Of a stretch of DNA of 64,000 nt, positions 44,176-52,705 are shown piece by piece (position 1 is the first letter of the stretch; each line of letters starts with the position of its first letter). The notes under the pieces were generated by a model that saw nothing but the letters and a program-made list of their open reading frames with translations, was not told the DNA's origin and did not search any database. The stretch lies in the IMG/VR virus record IMGVR_UViG_3300017971_000213, positions 1 through 64,000 of that record. One strand, given 5' to 3'. A program made the translations under genes and the position numbers. Source of the stretch: a virus.

Positions 44176-46541
44176 TCGCTGTTCGGCCTCTTGAGGATAT
44201 TCTTCTGGGCTTCCTGGTTGGCAGTCCCGGCGTCACCGGCACTGAGCACCGTCTTGCCTTTGCTGGCACCCACCTGCTGGTCCACCTGGGAGCGCTTCTT
44301 CTGTCTCTTGTAAGCACGGCGTATACGAGCCAACTCTTTCTTCTGCAAATGCCCCTCTACGGCGCTCGCCCTCTCTTCCAGTGCCTGAGTGCGCCTACTC
44401 CACTTCTGGAAGTCTTCGCTCGGTGCCTCGCCTTCTTCAGGAGCGTGCATGAGCTTCATCATCTCCGACGCCCACGCAGCGTTCTTCAAGAAGTCGACCG
44501 TCATCTGGTCCTTGACCTGACGACGAAAGTCCTCGTCCCCCGCCAGGTCACTAAAAACACTCCCTAGCTCCTTGGCAGCCGCATCCGCATCCTCCAGAGA
44601 GGTAATAGGCCTCATGCCGCCGCCCGTAGGAACCTTGTAGTTCAGTGCGTCCAAAAGGGGCTTGAAGTCCCGTCCGAACTCCTTACCCAAGATGCCGGGA
44701 ACCATACCCGCGCCCTTCATGATCTGGTCCACACCGGTACCCATGTGCGCGTTCAGCGTGTCGAGTTGATCACTGATGCGACTCAGCTCGGTCTGCACCT
44801 GACCGGGGCTACCTGAAACCGCAGCGGAAACGATATCCGGGAGCGCACGGATACCTGTCACGATAACCCCTAGCAGCCCCACGAGAACCTTGATCAAGCC
44901 GCGACCGATCTCACCTATCGCACGGTAGAGACGACGCTGCGTCTTGTGCAACGATGATACCCGCTGACTCTCCGTCATGAAGGCACGACGCAGGTGCTTC
45001 GTCTCATCCTTCGACAGCTCGGACAAATCGTTGGTCCGCGCGAGCTTCTCCCCCAGATCGTACAACGTCGCCGCCGTACGGTTATCCATACCCTGGTACT
45101 CCATGACACGGATGGATTGAGCACGACTACGACCACCGCGACTGGACCACTGAGTGAAAAGCACCAACGCCTTCTGCATGAAGTCGTCGCCCCCACCCTC
45201 AGCAACACGAAGAAAACCGTCCTCCCACTTCTGGAGGGCGTCCAGCGCGTTCAGCTCAGGGAACATCTGCTGCGCCAGAACAGCCTTCATGCTCGGGTTG
45301 AGGTTCGCGAGACCTGCGGACATGCCACCGATGACCTGCGAGGCCTGATTGCCCGCGTATCGGGGATCGAGCCCCATGTCCTCGTAGTGCTTCCGGATGG
45401 TCTCCATGACGGACGCAACGTTGGACACGTCAACGCCGTACTGCTGCATCGCGGAGGAGCCTGAGATGACAGAATCGACGAACCTACCGATACCCATCGC
45501 GCTACGCTGCCCCGCGAAAGCCAGCTTGACGTACTTGTCCGTAGCGGTATCGAGAGAATCACCAAGCTCAGTAGTGATCTTGATGATGTTGCTCATGGAG
45601 GTACCGGTCTTCTGGTTGAAGTGCTTGTCCACGGCGATGGACGCAACAGTCACGTTCTTGCCAACAAGACCCAAGTCTTTGTTGTACGTGGTCATGAAGT
45701 CCTTCGACCGGTACCCAGCGTCAACCATGCTCTTCAGTACAGCCTGCGTTTCCTCCTTGGCCACCCCGTAGAACCACTGCGCGGTCTCTTGGAACCCAGA
45801 GAAGAACCGAGTAGCTCGCTTCGATGCTTTCGAAGAAAGCGCCTCTCCGGTAGCTTCGAAGACATTCAGAATCTCTCCCGATTGCCACCGAAGACGGTCC
45901 CTCTCCTGATACCCCATGACCATCGCAGCCAGGAGACCCCCAGCGATGCCCCCGGCAGTCATAACGCCGCCAGGAACATGACTGAGCACGCTCTTGACCT
46001 GACCCTTGGCGGCGTCCAGCTCAGACTTCAAGTACCGCTTAGCGCGGTTGATAACCATCACCGAGGCCTTATCGGCCTCCTGAATCTTCTTGATCGACTC
46101 CAAAGCCGCATGCTTGACCTCGTCGGAGGACATGCTGGCCAGGCGAACGCTCTCCTTGACGATTTCCGCCTTGGCCTCCGCTGCGCTGAGCTGAGGAGGT
46201 GTGGGGTCCTTGGTAGCGGCCCCCATCTTGACCCCCGACAGGCGAGTCATGTCGTTAGCGATCTTCTCGCTATGACGTGACATCTCTTCGAGGAGGTTGG
46301 ACGTAGAGCCTACCCCGGACTCCATGATCTGGACCGACCGCTCCATCTGCGGAGTGATCGAAGAGAGACTGACATTGACCGACGCCGCCTGCTCCTGGAG
46401 AGAGACCAGCTCTTCGTCCGTACGGGAAATGAGACCCTGAAGAGACCTGCCGAAATCCGTGTAGGTCCTCCGAACGTCGTCGATCTGAGCCTGGAACTTA
46501 TCCAGGTCGAATCGAAGCAGGTACTCTTCAGTGGTCGCCAT
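44172..46541 (-). CDS. Tape-measure-like protein 3 (paralogue)
   Basis: This 789-residue paralogue is the first of the three in transcription order, directly after the tail assembly chaperones, where a tape measure is expected. It has a coiled-coil N-terminus, VPGGVMTAGGIAGGLLAAMV followed by MGYQERDRLR (about 212), RYAGNQASQVI (about 395), and TESQRVSSLHKTQRRLYRA (about 525). A hydrophobic helical region (GLIKVLVGLLGVIVTGIRAL) comes next. The C-terminus is charged and helical. ATG 46541 overlaps the chaperone stop (TGATG). Three copies may set the tail length together or act at different stages. Confidence 0.8.
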   Translation of the reverse strand: MATTEEYLLRFDLDKFQAQIDDVRRTYTDFGRSLQGLISRTDEELVSLQEQAASVNVSLSSITPQMERSVQIMESGVGSTSNLLEEMSRHSEKIANDMTRLSGVKMGAATKDPTPPQLSAAEAKAEIVKESVRLASMSSDEVKHAALESIKKIQEADKASVMVINRAKRYLKSELDAAKGQVKSVLSHVPGGVMTAGGIAGGLLAAMVMGYQERDRLRWQSGEILNVFEATGEALSSKASKRATRFFSGFQETAQWFYGVAKEETQAVLKSMVDAGYRSKDFMTTYNKDLGLVGKNVTVASIAVDKHFNQKTGTSMSNIIKITTELGDSLDTATDKYVKLAFAGQRSAMGIGRFVDSVISGSSAMQQYGVDVSNVASVMETIRKHYEDMGLDPRYAGNQASQVIGGMSAGLANLNPSMKAVLAQQMFPELNALDALQKWEDGFLRVAEGGGDDFMQKALVLFTQWSSRGGRSRAQSIRVMEYQGMDNRTAATLYDLGEKLARTNDLSELSKDETKHLRRAFMTESQRVSSLHKTQRRLYRAIGEIGRGLIKVLVGLLGVIVTGIRALPDIVSAAVSGSPGQVQTELSRISDQLDTLNAHMGTGVDQIMKGAGMVPGILGKEFGRDFKPLLDALNYKVPTGGGMRPITSLEDADAAAKELGSVFSDLAGDEDFRRQVKDQMTVDFLKNAAWASEMMKLMHAPEEGEAPSEDFQKWSRRTQALEERASAVEGHLQKKELARIRRAYKRQKKRSQVDQQVGASKGKTVLSAGDAGTANQEAQKNILKRPNSE

Positions 46542-47832
46542 CAATCACTCTCCACGATCACAGTCGGCCTGTCGAGGCTCGGTTCTGCCTCCACGGACTT
46601 GTCCGATGTGACTTGGACCGACACCAAATCAACGTGCTCCACAATGTGCTGCTGAGAATGCTCGCGCTTCATGTCATGCCGGGCTTGACCGATAGTGCGC
46701 GCAGCGACATCCGACAGGGAGTTTTCCTCGATGTCGTCTTTGTTGAGAACCAGAGACTCCAGAAGGGCCTGGTTGTCCCGACCACCCCAGGACATCATCC
46801 GTTGCAGCTCCTCAGGGGTGCTGTCGCACTCGACGTCGCCGTCGTCCTCCATGAAGGCTTCCAGCTCGTCGGGGGTCATCTCCACGACACCGGTATCGAC
46901 GGGGCGACCGTCGTCACCAACCTGGCCCGATGCAGCGAGCTGACCCGCCACCTCCTGCTGGGTATGGAGCTGTTCGGTACGGTCTTTGATCATCGAGAGG
47001 ACGTCATCACGCCCAGTCATCACAGAAAGTGGCATGATCTCGTCAGGAGTAGGCATCCGAAGCAACCCCGTCTCCTCGTCCTCCACCGGACACAGGTTGA
47101 GGCCCAACATGCTCACCACCTGGTCTTTCACTATGTCCGCCATCAGCTCGATGTCCTTGTACCGATCCAAGTCCTCCTTGTTCATCGCCTCAAGCTCAAA
47201 CACCCACTGGGTATCGTTCATCCCCTTGATACGGGGGTCCCCGATGGGGATCTGTCGCTTCGTCAAGACCTTGGCCTTGATCCGAAGGCGAGAAGCTATT
47301 CGTCGCCAGACGGGGAAGACTCGGTCCCAGTGGGCTTCTCGCCCTCTTCCGAACCCTCCCCGGAGGATTTTTTTGCTGCGTCCTGGGCGTCCTCCCTACG
47401 CTGTTCGAGAGACTCCCAGAAACCCCACATCTCCTCCAGACGCTCCGGAGGACGCTCCGCCAGGTACTGCATCAGGTACTCGGCCGCGAAGTACTTCTGA
47501 TTGTAACGCCCCCGACCATCGACGAGCTGCACGATCTGACGTCCCTCCTCGGTGCTCTCCCACTCCTCGCGGAAGAACTCGAAGACAGGAATTCCGTTGA
47601 TGGCGCGAATGCCGATGGACAGTGTGGGCAACCTCCAGGAAGAAACCGTCGAGATGCGCGACCCGGTGTTGATGAACGAGTTACGCCAGTTCGACTCTTC
47701 CTCCGTCAGCAGACGTATCGTCCACTCACGGCCCATCCACAGGAAAGTATCCTCGATGGTCTCGCCATCGAGTTCCCGAGCAAGGTCCAGCAACATCTTT
47801 TTGGGACTTTGATTGTCGTTTGAAGGCAACAC
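46541..47832 (-). CDS. Tail assembly chaperone fusion made by -1 frameshift
   Basis: The downstream frame (to 46541) has no convincing start: the first in-frame candidates are a TTG at 47266 and an ATG with poor spacing, neither with a ribosome site. This frame is open upstream through the end of the first chaperone gene. A -1 slip on A AAA AAA at 47368-47374 would join the 155 codons before it to 275 codons in the new frame, giving about 430 residues. This is the lambda G/GT arrangement common in tailed phages. The extension is acidic and helical (MTPDELEAFMEDDGDVE). Its product should bind the tape measure, encoded immediately downstream. Confidence 0.85.
47296..47832 (-). CDS. Tail assembly chaperone (short product)
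   Basis: This 178-residue protein starts at GTG 47832, supported by GGAGGAG eight bases upstream. Longer upstream starts would run through the leader hairpins and are unlikely. It is alpha/beta with a helical middle (LTEEESNWRNSFIN, NQKYFAAEYLMQYLAERPPE) and an acidic Ser/Gly tail after the slippery site. It corresponds to the G-type chaperone that coats tail tube or tape-measure protein during tail assembly. It lies between the tube genes and the tape-measure genes, the canonical position. Confidence 0.8.
   Translation of the reverse strand: MLPSNDNQSPKKMLLDLARELDGETIEDTFLWMGREWTIRLLTEEESNWRNSFINTGSRISTVSSWRLPTLSIGIRAINGIPVFEFFREEWESTEEGRQIVQLVDGRGRYNQKYFAAEYLMQYLAERPPERLEEMWGFWESLEQRREDAQDAAKKSSGEGSEEGEKPTGTESSPSGDE
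47368..47374 (-). promoter_or_regulatory. Slippery heptamer A AAA AAA for programmed -1 frameshift
   Basis: In the zero frame the codons are GCA AAA AAA TCC, so the seven A bases form a perfect X XXY YYZ slippery site. A short G/C-rich stem can form just downstream (CCTC with GAGG). The -1 frame stays open to the end of the second chaperone ORF. Confidence 0.85.
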
Positions 47833-47848
47833 GGCTTTCGCTCCTCCT

Positions 47849-47887
47849 CCCGCTACGCGGGGTCTAATTGTGAGTCGCTTTCGCGAC
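47849..47887 (-). promoter_or_regulatory. Two-hairpin element between tail tube and chaperone genes
   Basis: On the minus strand GTCGC-GAAA-GCGAC (GNRA tetraloop; 47874-47887) is followed by TTAG and then CCCGC-GTA-GCGGG (47849-47861), which ends in the AGGAGG of the chaperone gene. The second stem is nearly the same as one after the capsid gene (59701-59714). It may be an RNA-processing, attenuation or translation-control element that lowers chaperone expression relative to the tube. Confidence 0.6.
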
Positions 47888-47891
47888 AAAC

Positions 47892-48497
47892 CTACAACAG
47901 AGGTCTCACCTTGGTGTAGACCATCGTTGCGTTGACTGAGACGATACGGTCTCCTTGCGCTTGCATGTTCCGACCCAGACTGGTGAACCAGCAACCCGAG
48001 TACCAGAGCTTCTCCACGCTCACTTCCATCCCCTGAGGGACGGCCCCGGTGTCGATACCATCGAGGTCGTTCTCGGTCCCGATACCCAGTGCACCCCCGA
48101 CCTTAGTGTTGCCGAGAGTGTTGAGCATGCTGTCGCTGACCGACTGAAGCCACGGGGTGAACGGGGAGTCGTCCTTCTTCCCGTACCTGACCCATTTCTC
48201 CTCAACGTCGAACGGGTTGTGCTGGTCGGTGAGCATGTAGAGTGCCTTGTCGGTCCCCCAGATCTCCTCCATCTTCTTCGTGAAGAGATCGTACCTCGCC
48301 ACCTGAACGGTCTGGGAAGACGAGATGCCGGCAACGTGCTCGATGGGCGCCCCGAGACCGACAGCGTTGATCTCGTACTTCGGCTTGACGTCCCTCGCCT
48401 GGGAAGGAGCCCACGTCTGGATATGTCCGATGGTCTTCCCGCCCGCTCTGATAGAGATCGCATGGCTAGTGCGTACTTGCGTGACGGGTACTGGCAT
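47892..48497 (-). CDS. Tail tube protein 2 (paralogue with insertion)
   Basis: This 201-residue protein is homologous to the neighbouring tube protein along most of its length. They share RTSHAISI near the start, IQTWAPSQ, TVQVARYDLF, MEEIWGT and, near the end, CWFTSLGRNMQAQGDRIVSVNAT. It has about 50 extra residues (about 125-165; SVSDSMLNTLGNTKVGG) before the final strands. The ribosome site is weak (AGGCC), so it may be made in smaller amount. It may form a specialised ring, for instance at the tail tip or terminator end, or a decorated tube. Confidence 0.8.
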   Translation of the reverse strand: MPVPVTQVRTSHAISIRAGGKTIGHIQTWAPSQARDVKPKYEINAVGLGAPIEHVAGISSSQTVQVARYDLFTKKMEEIWGTDKALYMLTDQHNPFDVEEKWVRYGKKDDSPFTPWLQSVSDSMLNTLGNTKVGGALGIGTENDLDGIDTGAVPQGMEVSVEKLWYSGCWFTSLGRNMQAQGDRIVSVNATMVYTKVRPLL

Positions 48498-48504
48498 GTG
48501 AGGC

Positions 48505-48951
48505 CTAGAGCGGTCGGATCTTGACGTAGTTGAGGGTCGCGTTGACCATCACGATACGGTCGCCCTGAGCTTGCATGTTGCGACCGATCTGCGAGAACCA
48601 GCAACCCTCGTAGTGGTAGAACTCGGTAGCGCCGTCCGGGTTTCTCCACTTCTCGCGCAGCTCCAAGGGATTGAGCTGGTCGGACAGCATCCAGAGAGCC
48701 TTCGCCGTACCCCAGACCTCCTCCATCTTGGAAGCAAAGAGGTCGTAACGCGCCACCTGGACGGTCAGGCCGGTGATGTTCCCCGGAACGTTCTCCGTCA
48801 CCTCACCACTCGTCTCCGACCGCAACTCGTACGTTGGCGTTATGGTACGAGACTGGTTGGGCGCCCACGTCTGGATCTGCCCAATGGGCACCCCTCCTGC
48901 CAGGATCGATATTGCATGGCTGGTGCGGATGTTTGTCTGCGGAACTGGCAT
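48505..48951 (-). CDS. Tail tube protein 1
   Basis: This 148-residue protein has the size and order expected for a myovirus tail tube protein, just after the sheath gene. It shows an N-terminal beta strand (SHAISILAGGVPIGQIQTW), a central strand-loop, and a final beta-alpha-beta pattern (CWFSQIGRNMQAQGDRIVMV). A strong GGAGGAGG-type site lies upstream, fitting high expression. It shares about half its positions with the 201-aa paralogue directly downstream. Confidence 0.85.
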   Translation of the reverse strand: MPVPQTNIRTSHAISILAGGVPIGQIQTWAPNQSRTITPTYELRSETSGEVTENVPGNITGLTVQVARYDLFASKMEEVWGTAKALWMLSDQLNPLELREKWRNPDGATEFYHYEGCWFSQIGRNMQAQGDRIVMVNATLNYVKIRPL

Positions 48952-48974
48952 CTCTTAGCCTCCTCCCCTCTCGC

Positions 48975-51476
48975 CTACGCTGCCACGCTGAAGAAGGGGT
49001 TGTCGACGGAGAACTCACCGAAGAACCGCTTGGCCGGGTACTTCAGGTTGTACCAGTACTTGAAGTAGAACGTCCTCGGATCGGTCGAGGACTGGTACAC
49101 CTGGATGTCCGTGGTGGCGTCGATGTCCCTCGGGAGACCGGAAGAATCGCGGTAAGCCGCGATGGAACCGTTGTTGATGTTCGCCAGGATACCGAGCAGA
49201 ATCCACTTCTTGCAGTCTGTGATGAAGTCCGCGAGGTCGTCCGGAACGATACCCACAACGTTGCTCGTGAGCAACGTATCGACAGTCTTGGTGACAGCGT
49301 CCTTCTGCGCACTCGCTGAAGGCTCCTCGAACTGCACCACCTTGCCCCCGCCGGCCTCGGTGGTGAGAGGATCGAGCATGACGAAGCGACCTGCGTCGTA
49401 GGTGACTACGAGGACACCTTTGTCCGCCAGAGCGTGCCGCTCCCCGCGCAGGTAGGTCCCGAAACCGTCAGCGGTGAAGCCGGTGATCTGGAGACCGATG
49501 AGCGCCGACGAGGGACTCGGGAGACCCGCATAGATGGACGCCACCGCCGCCGCGATGTAGGTCCCGTCTAGATCGACGTTGACCTCCTGTCCCGTATCCA
49601 GGGTGAGGGTACGGGTAGCGTTCGGCGGAGCGATAAGGTGCATGCGCCCGCGCCCCGGAGAGTTGTTGCCCGGCTGGAGCGTCTGGGTGGACGCGAAGAT
49701 CAAGGTCCCCGGCGTATCGGGATCACCGACGTCGGTGTCCCTGGCCATGCCGAACCAGCCGCGACGATAGTGCTTCTCCAGCATCGACGACTCGCTGGAC
49801 ACATGGTTCATCTGGTAAACCATCGTCTCCAGCGCCGTATCGAGGGTCAACACTTCGGTGATGTTGACGTACTCCTTGGCCACGTCGATAGCAGAGTTGA
49901 TCTGGGTCTGCGTGGGAGAACCCGGCACCGTGGCATCGTTGACCTGGACCAAGTAGAGCGAAGACGCTCCGTTCTCGAAAGCAATCTCACCTGCGATACA
50001 CAGATGGTTGCGGATGTAGTTGCTCAGGTTGAGCTGCGTCGTATACGCGTAGAGCTGGTCGACATCGAAGACCCGGTGAGCGGTGGAGTAGTCCGTGGAA
50101 GGCCGGGTGTAGTCGTAAGTGCTGTAGAAGGAGGTCCCGTAAGCGGGACGCTGTCCGGTCCCGTTCACGATGTAGGGCTGCGTGATGTTGCCGAAGATGG
50201 TCGTGAAGGCGTCGGTGGCGTTCGACAGGAACATGATCGAGGACGCGGCGCCCTTCTCGGCCGGCGTGTTCTCGAACGCATCCGGAGCTGTCAGCACCAC
50301 CGTGTTGCCCAACACCTGCGCCACATGGCTGAACTCGGGACCGTAGGCGGTAGCGATGCTGTTCAGTGCCGTGTTGATGTCATCCGCCACCGTGGTCACG
50401 TTGGTCGGAGCGCCTGGGGTTAGCGTAACCGCCACCTGGGTGAGACCGTTGATCTGGATGAGCAACTGGTCGTTCACGCCGGCCACAATCGTCGGAGGAG
50501 ACGCAACGAAGTCAACCGAAGTCACCGTAGCCTGCGACCACGAAGTGGTGTCCCAATCAAGATCGTTGGAAGCACCATTCTCGTAATCGTAGTTCTTGAT
50601 GTAGTCGATACCGCCCGGATACGAACCCACGCTGACAATGTCGGACAGCGGCGTCGAAGTGCCGGCTCCGGACAGAGCGTCTGTGAGCGTCTCGATTGAG
50701 ATGTACTCGATGGTGTAGGTGGCGGCGGAGTTGTAAGCGGCGTCAGCAACCGTGATGGACGTCGCGGCCTGCACCCCACCCGAAGCCGCCGGAACCCACG
50801 CAGCGTTTGAAATGATGGACGCGGCGTCTTCTTCCATCGACAGGAAGACCTTCACGTCACTGGCAGACTCCGTCGAGGGAGACGTGAGAGTGATGTACTT
50901 CTGCGTCACACCAGCGACCGCCGCTGCCACCGCAGAGTATGCAGCACCGTAAGTGCTGTAGTAGGTCCCCAAGGGATTACCCAACTCGTAGTTGACGTAT
51001 GCCGCGACCTCGTCCGCAGTCGCCGTAGCAGGGGCCGCGATGATGCCAACCGGGGCAACACCGAAATCGATGGTCACCGCGCGCTTCCCATCGAGAGACA
51101 CGGTGAAGTTGTGAGTACCGCCAGCGGTGGATACGTCCACCGTGGCAGCGCCCCACTCCGAGCCGGTCAAGACCGCCGGGTTGAACGACCAATCTCCGAG
51201 ACCCAGCTCGTTGTCGTTCATATACAGGACGGCCTCGTTGCGGGATCTGTTCGAAGCGTTCGACAGAGTAGCCGTATGAGGGCTAGAAGACGCCACGGTC
51301 AAGGTCTCGTCGTACACCTTTCCGCGAACGATCTCCTCGTCGACGCTACGACGAGTCCGGGGCGCAATCCCGACCAGAGCGAGCGTTCTCTCGGACGTCA
51401 CCGAAACGGAACCCGGAGTGATTACCTCCGAGATATATACGCCAGGGTCAACGTATCGTGAAATCGAGATTGCCAT
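48975..51476 (-). CDS. Contractile tail sheath protein
   Basis: This 833-residue protein begins with a sheath-type N-terminus (ISRYVDPGVYISEVITPG and the related SERTLALVGIAPR). Its C-terminal domain has the conserved sheath pattern VVTYDAGRFVML, DAVTKTVDTLL, DFITDCKKWILLGILANI and TFYFKYWYNLKYPAKRFFG. It is longer than T4 gp18 (659 residues), with large beta-rich insertions (about 150-420) that probably form outer domains. GGGAGGATT precedes ATG 51476. It heads the tail operon behind the TTTAGAATCCC motif, as expected for a highly expressed gene. Confidence 0.93.
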   Translation of the reverse strand: MAISISRYVDPGVYISEVITPGSVSVTSERTLALVGIAPRTRRSVDEEIVRGKVYDETLTVASSSPHTATLSNASNRSRNEAVLYMNDNELGLGDWSFNPAVLTGSEWGAATVDVSTAGGTHNFTVSLDGKRAVTIDFGVAPVGIIAAPATATADEVAAYVNYELGNPLGTYYSTYGAAYSAVAAAVAGVTQKYITLTSPSTESASDVKVFLSMEEDAASIISNAAWVPAASGGVQAATSITVADAAYNSAATYTIEYISIETLTDALSGAGTSTPLSDIVSVGSYPGGIDYIKNYDYENGASNDLDWDTTSWSQATVTSVDFVASPPTIVAGVNDQLLIQINGLTQVAVTLTPGAPTNVTTVADDINTALNSIATAYGPEFSHVAQVLGNTVVLTAPDAFENTPAEKGAASSIMFLSNATDAFTTIFGNITQPYIVNGTGQRPAYGTSFYSTYDYTRPSTDYSTAHRVFDVDQLYAYTTQLNLSNYIRNHLCIAGEIAFENGASSLYLVQVNDATVPGSPTQTQINSAIDVAKEYVNITEVLTLDTALETMVYQMNHVSSESSMLEKHYRRGWFGMARDTDVGDPDTPGTLIFASTQTLQPGNNSPGRGRMHLIAPPNATRTLTLDTGQEVNVDLDGTYIAAAVASIYAGLPSPSSALIGLQITGFTADGFGTYLRGERHALADKGVLVVTYDAGRFVMLDPLTTEAGGGKVVQFEEPSASAQKDAVTKTVDTLLTSNVVGIVPDDLADFITDCKKWILLGILANINNGSIAAYRDSSGLPRDIDATTDIQVYQSSTDPRTFYFKYWYNLKYPAKRFFGEFSVDNPFFSVAA

Positions 51477-51507
51477 CTGGAATCCTCCCTTAGATTCGTT
51501 GTGACCT

Positions 51508-51538
51508 AGTATAGCGTGCCCGGCCTCGGGATTCTAAA
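51508..51538 (-). promoter_or_regulatory. TTTAGAATCCC motif (copy 2) with TATACT, upstream of sheath
   Basis: In the 71-bp gap 51477-51547 the minus strand has TTTAGAATCCC (51528-51538), a 14-bp spacer, and TATACT (51508-51513). It lies 32 bp before the sheath start codon. The TATACT box is a good -10. The 14-bp gap and non-host upstream motif suggest a phage-specific promoter. Confidence 0.6.
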
Positions 51539-51547
51539 GACAAGGGG

Positions 51548-52705
51548 TCAACCTATCTTCAAGTAATTGGCACCGAAATAGTCCCCTTGGGGCAGCTCCT
51601 CGGTACTCACCAGATCCGTCTCGCGGATAAAGGTGTACTCGCCTCTGTTGAAGGGCCGATCCACGAAGTCCGCCGTCACCACAGGCACGCTACCCCGGAT
51701 GGAGTGGATAAACGCCTGCTGCTCTCCGCCCTGTCGGGGTACGTTGTACTCGCCAGCCCAGGTGAATTCTCTCTTCAAGATGATCTGGAACCACTCCGGA
51801 GGGCTCAACTCGGGGTCGTCGTATGAACGCCCGAGCATCTGGAAGAACTGACGTGACATGTAAAAAGTGAAAAAATCGTACACCAGATCGGCCAAAGCCG
51901 TACGGGTGTTCAAGCTGTCCGCGACCACATCGATGTTGATGGTGAGATCGGCAGCCACGGCATACCTACGATACGGAGGGTTGACCTCGTAGTCGAGGTA
52001 CGTGACGTACTGACCGGTCTTGTACCCCAACGCCAACAAGCAATCAGGGGTACCTCCGATGACCTCCATAGCGTTCGGAGTTCCGTGAGCGGCAGGTCCC
52101 CCGCTGACGATCTGAAGCTGTCCGGTACCGTTCTTCTGCGCGTGAGTATACAGGACCTGGGCGTTGATGGCTTGGATGACATCGTCCACCGTAGCGCTGT
52201 GGATATCCGGGAACAGGATGTCCTCGAACAGAATCACAGTATCCACAGGATCGTTGTCCAGCCCGAGAGGCCACGTACGGATATGAAGCTCCCACCCCGG
52301 TGAGAGGTCGTAAGGACCCCCATTCTCAGCGGTCAGGCGAGGAAGAGTCTGATTCGTCACCGCGTGAACATCACCAAGACCCAACGCCTTCTCTTTGGCG
52401 TTGGCAGACGTAATCACCACCATCGGAAACTTGTCCGGAGTGTCCCCAAAGCTCATGATGAAGTTCATCACGGTCTCCATGGACTGCGTGGTGTTGTTGG
52501 TTCCCATGTGAGCGAACTTCTCGATGGCCGGGAACTCTCCGATCTTAGCCCGGATGTCATCCGAACGGTAATCGAAGAAACGACGAATCTCGGACGCGAA
52601 GGCGTCCTTGGTCGTCTCGATCAGCTGACCAAACCTGGGCGGATCGTCAGGATCGAACGGCTGCGTGGGTCGGTACTCGCGCGGCCCTGAGAAGTCATCA
52701 ACCAT
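51548..52705 (-). CDS. Virion protein upstream of sheath (tail terminator/neck candidate)
   Basis: I do not recognise this 385-residue protein. It starts with a Pro-rich segment, then has helical (AFASEIRRFFDYRSDDIRAKI) and beta parts. The C-terminal pattern (LTINIDVVADSLNTRTALAD, then FTWAGEYNVPRQG) with a final TADFVDRPF resembles tail-completion or terminator proteins. It precedes the sheath gene, where tail terminators (gp15-like) are often encoded. Naming is inferred from location. Confidence 0.6.
   Translation of the reverse strand: MVDDFSGPREYRPTQPFDPDDPPRFGQLIETTKDAFASEIRRFFDYRSDDIRAKIGEFPAIEKFAHMGTNNTTQSMETVMNFIMSFGDTPDKFPMVVITSANAKEKALGLGDVHAVTNQTLPRLTAENGGPYDLSPGWELHIRTWPLGLDNDPVDTVILFEDILFPDIHSATVDDVIQAINAQVLYTHAQKNGTGQLQIVSGGPAAHGTPNAMEVIGGTPDCLLALGYKTGQYVTYLDYEVNPPYRRYAVAADLTINIDVVADSLNTRTALADLVYDFFTFYMSRQFFQMLGRSYDDPELSPPEWFQIILKREFTWAGEYNVPRQGGEQQAFIHSIRGSVPVVTADFVDRPFNRGEYTFIRETDLVSTEELPQGDYFGANYLKIG

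Noticed and set aside
46541-47266. TTG 47266 as the independent start of the second chaperone frame
   Set aside because: No ribosome site precedes it and the frame is open upstream to a slippery heptamer, so frameshift expression is the better explanation.
47833-47994. Upstream start for the first tail chaperone at 47994
   Set aside because: The extension runs through two leader hairpins and into the preceding tube gene; GTG 47832 has an ideal GGAGGAG.
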